Of a stretch of DNA of 64,000 nt, positions 55,655-64,000 are shown piece by piece. Below the pieces are notes generated by a model. It saw only the letters and a program-made list of their open reading frames with translations. It had not been told where the DNA came from and did not search any database. This DNA is from Populus alba. Lineage: Eukaryota; Streptophyta; Magnoliopsida; Malpighiales; Salicaceae. The position numbers and the translations under genes were made by a program. How positions within the stretch are numbered: position 1 is the stretch's first letter; each line of letters opens with the position of its first letter. Location: contig NC_133302.1 of NCBI RefSeq assembly GCF_005239225.2, forward strand, positions 62,001 to 126,000, written 5' to 3'.

Positions 55655-57661
55655 TGTTGCTACCCAATTTTTGACCCATGTTTTGATAAATTTTTAGAAA
55701 AAATTCAAAAATAGAGAAAAAAACAATGAAAATCCAAAAAATATGTTTTTTATATATTCTCGTCATTTTAGCATTTTCAGCATCGTCTAAAAAAGAATTT
55801 AAATCTTCAAAAGATTTTCAAACGCGTTCGACTTTTCACGCATCATTTTTAAAATCATTGATTTTCCTCATTGAGTCGACGTTGATATTGCTCGTTTTCA
55901 AAAAATACAAAAAAATTAAGAAAGAATCAAATTTCAAAAAAAAAGAAGTTGAGGGACCAAGTTGAAAAACCTAGCAACATTTTACCTATAAATACTGGTC
56001 TTCAACTCACACAAAAGGGGAGGCAATTTTGAAATATCAGAAAATACAAAAAAAACAACCTAACCCTAAACCTATCTCTACCAAGCCTGCGGCCCCCCTC
56101 CCCTGGTTGGTTTTAATTTTTTTCTCCCTAGGCCTCTTCTCTTGAAGCCAAGACAGCCACCCCCACCGTTGCATTTTTTTTACACCGGCCAAACAACCCC
56201 CAAACCCCCCAGTTTATTTTTCTTCTTCCTCTTCTCCGGCCCCAGCCTCTCCACAGCTGCCCATGTCTGGCCTGCCTCACAACCACAGTCAACCGATCTC
56301 CCTTCTCCATTTTCCCACCACAGACCGACCGTCATCGTGACCACAACAGCTCCCAAATCGGTCCCGTTCTCTCCTGATTCAACGGCAGCCATCGTCTCCC
56401 AGCTTTCCCCTCAACAGCTCCTTCTTCCCCTTCAGTCCCAGCAGCGACGGCCTCCACAGAAGCAAGCCACCGCCTCAGCTTCTTCACCCGACCGAGAGCC
56501 AGCCGTCCACAGATCCACCGGCCACCGACAGTTGCAGACCGGACAAAACCCAAAGAGCCAGCAGCGCCGTCCACACCCCCTCGGCCGGCTACCAACAGCA
56601 ACGAAGAAGCAGCTCCACAGATCGGCCACCAGCCGATCGATCTACCTTCTCCACCCAACAAACGAAGCCAGCCACCGCTTCCTGAGAACCCCCTTGACCA
56701 CCGCTAGATCCGCCATCGGCAGAATCAAAACAAGCCGGGAGGAGCCGAGGACATAAGTTTTTGAGCAGATCTAAAAATAACAAAATAAAATCGACTGGTG
56801 TGTGTTTCTTCTCTTGTTCTGCAGGTCGCCGGCGGTTTAGGAAGACACAAGAGAAGAAGCTGGTCCGAAGCCTCCATGTTTCTGTTTTTTTTCCGGGGCG
56901 GCGCGTGAACCCACTCGACGCCAGTGGCGGTGGTGCATGAGGTCCACGCGCCGCCACTGTTTTCTGCACCAAAAGCCTCCCGTGCACTGTTCCCGAGCAC
57001 TGTTTCCAGTACACAGAGACCTTCCAGCGCTGTGTCGGGCCTTCCCTGCAGTTACTGTAGATTTTTGGGTTTTTATTTTGTAATTTTTTGAAATGTAATA
57101 TTTTTACTTAGCATTGATTTTTTTATTATTTGTATTGTGGATGTAAAAGAAAAGGAAAGGAAAGGAAAAGAAAAGAAAAGAAACAAGAATAGTGAAAAGA
57201 GAATGTGTGTGTTTGTATTTTTGTTTATGTCATTGAATTATAAAAAATAAAAAAAAGGATAAAAAGAATTAATTGTTAATTTAAATATGGTTAAATATCT
57301 CAAGGACAAATAAAATCAAGTTGTATTTTCCACGAAAATGTAAGAACAAGTTTCTACATATATTCGGGGATTTAATAACTGATTTATTCAAGCCTTAGAA
57401 TTTAATTAATATTTTAAATTTTCAAATCACATCAGAACACAAAGCAGCTTACCTCAGGTAGGGTGCGTTAGGGGTGCTAATACCATCCCTAACCACAACC
57501 AGTCCCTTACCCGCGATCTCTGACAAGACCAGTACATCAGGTTTCCTAGTAGCCCTCAATGAATTACTAGGTGGCGACTCCAACGAACGAATTCAAAGCA
57601 AACGCAACAACGATAAAAATTGTCAGCCGATGCCGCGAGGGGATTTTTCCAACGTGCAACA
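55655..57661 (+). mobile_element. Gypsy solo LTR, 2.0 kb
   Basis: Starts TGTTGCTACCC and ends GTGCAACA, flanked by the 5-bp target duplication ATACC (55650-55654 and 57662-57666) inside a satellite unit. Related to 23139-24952. No internal region, so it arose by LTR-LTR recombination. The C-rich middle (56090-57040) gives long Pro/Ser/Arg-rich frames (for example 56142-56756) that I do not take as genes. Confidence 0.88.
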
Positions 57662-57710
57662 ATACCATTAGCTATCCAAACCCGGATAGCTAATCAATGT
57701 CACTTGAAAT
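57662..57710. repeat. 73-bp satellite, right part
   Basis: Remainder of the interrupted satellite unit (ATACCATTAGCTATCC, GGATAGCTAATC), after which the repeat ends. Confidence 0.8.
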
Positions 57711-59720
57711 TTCTATTCGTATCGATCCCCTTTTTTTTTTTTTCTTTTATTCTTCTTTTTTTTTCTTTTTTCTTTTAACTTCATATGCATTATAACAACT
57801 GTTGCTAAGCATCATTCCCACACAAACTTATTTATCGACATTATGACCGTAATAACATAATTAATTCGATACATAACAACATACGCAAGTCACTCCTATT
57901 CGTTCAAACATTATCCTAACCAATAGAGGTATATTATTGCACATAAGGTACTCTTACTCATTTCAATATCATTGAAGCAATAAAACAATAAATTCTAAAA
58001 TTTACCAATAAGTTTCCTCAACTTAATTAAAAAGACAAGGTGCGATACACCTGCTTCCTTCACATAAATTATTTAAACACAACGCATCATCAATATACAT
58101 ATATAAATCGAGCATCAATAATTTAATCATAATGTACCATTAATTTATCACCCTAAAGTCGGTACACTTCATTTTTGTTATTATACATCTAACTCGACAG
58201 TCAGTACAGTAGCGCCACTAACTCTATTCAAACCAGCTAGTCCACTATATTTTCCTCGACATAAACATTCACAATTACACAAGCACAAGTACATTTATAG
58301 AAAATAGCATTTATTTAACTCTAACAAGTATTGTAAAAACAAAAGTTTGAGGTATAAGACACCTACCTAATGCTTGAACTCGCGCAAAAGTCCCATGTTA
58401 CTGAACAGATTCTGCAATCTCTCCTGTATCATTAAAGATACATATCAAATGTGGCTCCACCATAATTGAAAATTCCATTCTAAAATTCATTTAAATTTAG
58501 AATCGCATGACACATGCATTTGCATATTTATTTATTTATTTCCTTTCTTTTCATGACTTGTTTTTCCAGACTGAATATCTTTAAACATGACCTAACAATC
58601 TTAATTTATTTTATTTTATTTTTGTCTACTCAATCCATCATGTACAGACTTAGTAACATCACATCCTTGCATTTATTCATACCATTGAAACTAATTCATT
58701 TTCCTTATCAAACCAACTCTTGGCCGAATGACCTTATTTTTTATTTATTTATTTTCATGATGAGTTTTTTCAATTCTTTTTCATAAGTCCACTTTACTTC
58801 ATCTTAAGTAAATTCAACAACATATTTTCATCATAATTCCATGTACGTCTTAATTTAACCTTTTCCTCCCCTTTTATTATCCATTTGGACAGCGTTAAAA
58901 TTCCACAAAATGAAATTTTCCTCACATTAATCTATTATTTCAAACATAACACAATTTATTTGGCATTCAACAAACCACAATCCCATAAAAATCCCCATAA
59001 CATTAGGTCGAATAAACTCAAGTTCAAGATTTCCATTTTTGGTTGGATTCCATATTATGATGAGAATTTGGATCTTTTTAAATTCTTCCAATTGACACTC
59101 TACCTAATTTTCTTTAAACAAATATATGCATCCATACCTAATTTTCATACAAAATGAATCAAAGTCTTATCTCCTTATTTCTTCTTCATTTGGCCGAATG
59201 CCTTCATTCATGGTGAGGGATGATTCCCTTTTTAATTATTCCAGATAAACCTTTACCAATTCATTTCATATCTATTATAACCTCATTCAATTCAAATTCC
59301 ATAGCAATTAAAACAATTAAGCCCATCCTCTCATTTATATGTCTAGGCCGAATCTTTGCATTAAATGGAGGATAAAGCTTTCTTCAAGTTTTCTTTCAAT
59401 TACCACTAGACCCAATCCTTTTCAATGCCTAAAAACATATATCCATTAAATCAACAAACTCAATGTCCCTTCATCCAAATTTCAAAACTTCCCTAACACA
59501 TTTTACAACACAATTAATCTATAACAACACTAATAACAAGAACACATTTTACCATTACATCTTACATAAACCCTACACCCACACAATTCTAATTTCATCA
59601 AAACATGTAATTAAATCAAGCTTCCTAAATGTTTTACTAAGACTAGCAATAGATTCAAATAGCAACAACTCATCCACCTTTGATTATGTCCTTGAACCCA
59701 ACGGTCAGAATATATATCAT
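57711..59720. other. AT-rich region, no gene seen
   Basis: T-rich tract at 57730-57775, then AT-rich DNA with only short, low-complexity frames. No similarity, array or RNA gene recognised. It may be the body of the element that holds the 73-bp satellite, but I could not define its ends. Confidence 0.45.
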
Positions 59721-60180
59721 TGTCTTGTGTACAATATATCTCAAAATCAGAATAATCCAATGGTTGGATCTCCATGGATCTGAATAAAACCGAACTAACC
59801 TGAAAATGGACGAGCTACTGTTCAACATGAACAAAACCTTGCCGGAGAGTGCGTTTCCGATCTCCACCGTCCAGAATGAAGGCCACATCTAGGCGCACCA
59901 CATATCCAAAAAATTAGGCACGATCCAACGGTGGAAGAGAGAGAAATCGGTCGGCGACCAAAACTGCCCTGCAGGTATATTTCCTTTTGTTTTCCAGGAC
60001 ACTTCCGATGATGATTTCTGTTCAATGGATTATGTTCCTTCAAATCCCTCCCGTCAGTTAATAGAGAAGTGTGGAAAAAACAATATATCCAAAAATCAAC
60101 ATGATCCAATGGTGGATTCCAGAGATATGGCCATCGAAGCATTATTGGTTCATCCAAATCCTGCACCTCTTTGTAACCGA
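59721..60180. repeat. Diverged tandem repeat, about 170-180 bp
   Basis: Three copies marked by ATATCYMAAAA followed by GATCCAAYGGT-like blocks at 59755, 59923 and 60104. Each copy ends in TCCRGA/CCAGRA-type sequence. Short frames on both strands are by-products. Confidence 0.5.
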
Positions 60181-60779
60181 ATTCTCTATTGTCTCTCACC
60201 CCTTTTTGTTTTTTTTTTTTTTTAATTTAATCTGGTGGCCTTTTGCTGTTTTTAAAGGCACCATTTTTTCCTAATTACATTTATGTCCCTCATTTATGTA
60301 TTTATATATTATTTTTTTTCATGTAAACCATCTGGTTTGTTTCTACTTAAATCGTTAGTCTTTACCAAACTCCCATTGGGATGATATCTTTCACCAATGT
60401 AGGAAAACATATTAATAAACTTCATGCAAAATTTCATCCCAATCCGACAATTGAATTGAGAGCTCTGCTTTCTAATGTAAAATTGGTCAGTTTATGACTT
60501 TTCGTTAACTATCCAAATTTTCTTGTTCAATCTTCACATAAAATAATATCAATCATCCTTCTAAACCTTTAAGATCATTTTATTATTTTGGAATATATTC
60601 ATTTTGTCATTTCTCTCATTATTTTATTCATCAAAACACGTTACCAGTTTCTCTGTCTTTATGAATTCTAAAACAAAATTCATTTTGTGGAGGTCATCCC
60701 CTCCATTATATATCACTTTCAGTCTTACGTTTACATGGCAGGTTATACATCCGCATATTTAAATCATTAATTTTCTAGG
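60181..60779. other. Intergenic, no gene seen
   Basis: AT-rich DNA before the CACTA element. I searched it for a 5' CACTA terminal repeat and found none, so the left end of that element is missing or too diverged. Confidence 0.4.
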
Positions 60780-60951
60780 GTTTCACATAATATGTTTGAA
60801 TAATTAGTACAGATTGGGTCAATTGGTTGTGGCGATTGTTAATATTTACAGGTTTGTGGATTTGGGTAGTATCCAGTATAGGGGAGGTGTTGTCGAATTA
60901 TTTTTTAACATTTAAATTTAATTATATAATTATTTGTGTAAAATTGGGTAG

Positions 60952-62677
60952 ATGCGTAGAACGAAAACCAAAGCTGGTCATTCACATAAGGTCGTAGATA
61001 GTTCATCTAGCAGCGATGACAATATTTCCTTAGGTGCTTCTCAAAAAGAGGTACCTACACCCCCTGCGCCGTCAACCGATGTTGCGTCTTCCAACGCTAC
61101 TTCATAGTGCAGAGCCGGCGTGCCTTCACAGCGGAATCAATTTACCTGCAAGTACGAGGCATAGTGAAATGACGACCTTTCAATGTAAGTTTGTTAAGGT
61201 TTCAATTTAAAAAAAAAAAAAAAACAATTATAACATAATTTATGAAGTAATCACTATTTCTTTAATTTCATTTATTTTCAGGTTCACAAACATTGAGGCC
61301 ACCTGAGTAATATCATCGGCGTTTAAATCGTCGATGGAGATTCCATTGTTTCAATGGAGTCAAATATCCAAGCATCCTGAATGGATGCCTCAAATCAATG
61401 CATGGTTTGACAGATTTGAGGTTGATGTTAATTTATAATTTTGAACTTATTTCTAAGAAATTATTATTATAATTTTAAATAAATTATTTTTTATTTTAAA
61501 ATTAATTATTTATACACAGGACAAATTCTGCTGGGACAGTGAACATAGCACTATTGTGAGGAGGGTGTGGGAAAATCACACGACAACTAGGTAACATCGA
61601 AAACAATACAAGATTTTTTTTAGACAAAAATTTATGTTTCGAAATGTAATTTTTGGTTGCGTGAAGTAGGTTGCATGATTTTTGGTACGAAGCACAAAAA
61701 ATGGCAAAAAAAAAACAGCAAGGGATAAGGGGTTCCAAGGCTGGAACGATGTTGAGGTTTGAAGGGATTTCAAACTGATATACATCTCGAAAGATATATG
61801 GCCGCACTATCTTGAGCACGTGATGTCTGAGCGGTTCACACGACGCTCACAGTCCGATGCTCGCAATCGAAATCGGCCAATTCATGGCTCGGTGACAACG
61901 CTCACCGGCGGCTCCGTTTCATTTTCTACACATACGAAATGGATGGTAAGATTAATTTAAATGAAATATATCGTTCAATTAATTTGTTGTTAATAAAATT
62001 TTTTTCATTATAGGCTACATCTCTTGGACGTGAGCCGAGCCCGATGGAGCTGTTTATGGAGACGCACATGCGGTGTCAAAACTGCCAAAAGGGGGCGCAA
62101 CAGTTCGTTGACAACCGTGCTAAACATTTCATGGTATGTTTGTTCAACCATTTTATTTTCTAAGTTATTATGTTTATTGAATTGAATATAATGATTACTT
62201 TTTTATTTATTTTTAGGAGACCTATAATAATCGGTTGAGGGAGAGATATGGGGACGATCCTTTGACCCATCCGGAATTCGATCCGAATTTGTGGATGGAG
62301 GTTGGATCGTTAGGTGGACCCGATAAAAATCAGGTTTACGGGTTCTTCAACACTACGGCCGACAACTCGCCGTCAGCCCATAGTGCTTCAACCGTTGGAA
62401 GCTCCCAATCAATATCGAGCTCCCAATCTAAGGAGTTTGTGGTCTTGCAGCAACACACGAGTCAGCTCACTGAAAAATATCGAGCTCCCAATCGAAGTAC
62501 ACACAACTCAAAGCGTCTCATGAAGCAGAGTCTACACAACAAAAAGCGACTTATGAACAGCTTCGCGAAATGATCATGAACATGGCATCACAGAGTGGAA
62601 CATGTGTGCCTAATCCTTTTTGGACGTATAACCACCTGCCTCCTCCTCCTCCTCCTCCTCCACCACCATTATATTAA
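60952..62677 (+). pseudogene. CACTA-associated transposase_24 (Ptta/En/Spm) gene, broken
   Basis: Exons readable in order: MRRTKTKAGHS (60952, stop near 61108); EWMPQINAWFDRFE (about 61375-61420); DKFCWDSEHSTIVRRVWENH (61520-61580); LHDFWYEAQKMAKKKQQGIR and GSKAGTMLRFEGI (about 61670-61765); KDIWPHYLEHVMSERFTRRS to SFSTHTKWM (to about 61945, donor GTAAG); ATSLGREPSPMELFMETHMR and CQNCQKGAQQFVDNRAKHFM (about 62013-62134); ETYNNRLRERYGDDPLTHPE, FDPNLWMEVGSLGGPDKNQV to SQLTEKY; and, after a 1-base shift near 62485, a tail YEQLREMIMNMASQS with a run of prolines, stop at 62677. Stops and shifts show it is not functional. The domain is the one found in plant Ptta/En/Spm elements; its exact role in transposition is not well known. 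Confidence 0.78.
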
Positions 62678-62904
62678 TATGTAATAAACATTATTTACAT
62701 TTAATATTTCATTTAATATGTTTTTCAAACATATTTATTTTGTAATGAATATTATTTAACTTTGATTTTTTGTTTTTTATGTTTAATATAAAGTTTATTT
62801 GCATAATTAGTTTTTATTAACATTAATTTATATAATTTTTATATTATGTATTCTAAATCATTTTTAAAAAACAAAATTTGAAAAATAACTATTAAAAAGG
62901 GTTT

Positions 62905-63401
62905 TATCGATGGAATTAATCTATCAGCATTTGACAATAGCTGCCACAATCACCAACGAATTTACAGACGGATACATTCGGTTGGTATTTCATACATTCA
63001 CCGACAGATTTCCTACGGAATTAATTCGTCAGCATTTTGCCACCATTACCGATGAATTTACAGACGGATATATTCGGTCAATATTTCAATCACTCACCGA
63101 CAAAGTTACCGATGAAAAGTGGCCGTCGGTAAATCACCATATAACCGACGAAATAAAAATTTGTCAGTATATTTCAGTGGGAAACTTTTTTTTTTACGCG
63201 CAAAGTCCGTCTATAAAACTGTCGGCAAATGGTTTTTTTGTTCTTCCGACCGATATAGCGATAGAATGGGGAATCACCGACGAAAGGAAAGGTGACAGAC
63301 GCATTCCGTCGGTAATAACATCAGTAAAGAATTTATCGACGAACTCATAATCACACACCGACGGAACATTTCCATCGGTAAAACTGTGAAATCTTGTAGT
63401 G
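62905..63401 (+). repeat. CACTA 3' subterminal repeats and terminal repeat
   Basis: Dense short motifs of the type ACCGACGRAAT and ATTCCGTCGGTAA in both orientations, as in CACTA subterminal regions where transposase binds. The element ends TTGTAGTG at 63401. The open frame at 62910-63350 is a by-product of the repeats. Confidence 0.82.
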
Positions 63402-63415
63402 AACCCATTAATGAC

Positions 63416-64000
63416 TTATTTGTTTCTTAAATTTGGAATTAATTGACAACTAAGAGACTTTAATTTCTTTATCTATATTTATATCAATTAGTTTTCTTGG
63501 GATGATTTGAATTTTTAATTTTCAATTTTTTTCTCTTCATTTAAAACCCTTTAGTGTTTTGTTCTCTTACATCTTGTTGAACATCATGGAACATGAAGGG
63601 CTTCTTTTAGAGGATACTTCAGTCCTTATGTTACATGGTATGTCTTATTTGGTCCCTTTAATTCTTAATTGTATCAATTAATTCTCCAAATTTTAAGCCA
63701 AAGAAATCAGATCATTAGTAGAAGCGTAACAGTTAGTTCATGTGAAATTATTAATTGAAAAATTCACCAAAAAGAATTATTATTTGTGATACACCTAGTT
63801 TATCTTCTAAGATGTTACGCCAAACAAAAAATGAAAGCAATAAAATCAGGCTAATAGAATTTTAACCAAGTTGGATAACTTTTCATGCAATCGAAGCCCA
63901 ATGTTTCAATCATTTTCCTAACTCAAAAATAAAATGCTATACAACAAGGCGATAATATCATCGGACCTAGGAGGGCAAAAAGGACGGAACTTTCACAAAG
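63416..64000 (-). repeat. 3' flank and 3' UTR of a third TNL (gene beyond window)
   Basis: Matches 21480-22110 along its length. Its last about 75 bp (CTCAAAAATAAAATGCTATAC, ACAACAAGGCGATAA, TAGGAGGGCA, TTTCACAAAG) are the reverse of the TNL 3' UTR at 10460-10560. By that alignment the stop codon of a minus-strand TNL lies a few tens of bases past the right edge. Confidence 0.78.

Larger units (their letters stand above)
60780..63401 (+). mobile_element. CACTA (En/Spm) DNA transposon, 5' end not found
   Basis: Contains a plant transposase_24-type gene (60952-62677) and a 3' end made of subterminal repeats that stops at ATCTTGTAGTG (63391-63401), the reverse of a CACTACAAGAT terminal repeat. 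Directly beyond it lies TNL 3'-flank sequence. The left limit is a guess from sequence typical of CACTA leaders; TNP2-type transposase is absent, so the element is internally deleted or 5'-truncated. Confidence 0.72.

Noticed and set aside
56142..56756. 204-codon Pro/Ser/Arg-rich frame and GC-rich minus frames here and at 23489-23955
   Set aside because: Explained by C-rich, stop-poor composition of the LTR middle; frames are not conserved between the two LTR copies.
62910..63350. 146-codon frame at the CACTA 3' end
   Set aside because: Built from repeated subterminal motifs (ACCGACG...); composition explains it.

Overview
The window is plant nuclear DNA from a dicot: it is AT-rich, has GT-AG introns, a TIR-NBS-LRR (TNL) resistance gene, and Ty1/copia, Ty3/gypsy (Athila/Tat-like), LINE and CACTA elements. 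The TNL and the retroelement gag proteins look most like those I remember from Populus/Salicaceae, so poplar or a relative is my best guess; this rests on recognition, not a search. A run of 500 N (1551-2050) marks an assembly gap.

Layout: 1-1227 is a broken gypsy gag (minus). 2542-4380 is a decayed LINE ORF1. 5117-10549 is the one substantial host gene, a six-exon TNL (NLS exon, TIR, NB-ARC, LRR, C-JID) with a W-box-rich promoter and a duplicated 5' UTR exon. Its exons join in phase to 1174 codons, but two single-base insertions in homopolymers break the frame. 10625-21420 is a three-level nest: a LINE split by a copia element (11104-19547, target duplication ATAAT), itself split by a 3.4-kb LTR-like insert carrying minisatellites. 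21480-23138 is the 3' end of a second TNL on the minus strand, cut by a gypsy LTR. 23139-30430 is gypsy LTR and internal non-coding DNA plus satellite. 30406-54400 is an Athila-like minus-strand array: gag, PBS and LTR, then about three tandem 4.4-kb units of LTR, spacer, LOG-like fragment and integrase. One unit is split by a young non-autonomous LTR element (43392-51430, target duplication ATAAT). 54401-57710 holds more satellite and a solo LTR (target duplication ATACC). 57711-60780 has no gene. 60780-63401 is a CACTA element. From 63416 to the right edge lies the 3' flank of a third TNL on the minus strand, whose coding part is outside the window.

The locus thus reads as a TNL cluster expanded by duplication and pulled apart by nested transposons. 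The most unusual item is the Athila-like element that carries an intronless fragment of a LONELY GUY (cytokinin riboside monophosphate phosphoribohydrolase) gene downstream of integrase, amplified in tandem; one copy (51907-52383) is a complete open frame fused to about 50 residues of unknown origin. Other notable items are a gag-protease-integrase-tail fusion ORF that keeps frame across a deletion of reverse transcriptase, and a family of 49-bp and 73-bp satellites whose units share palindromic hairpins while their sequence diverges.

Many near-identical repeat copies differ mainly by single-base indels. This suggests that long-read consensus errors may explain some of the frameshifts, including those in the TNL.
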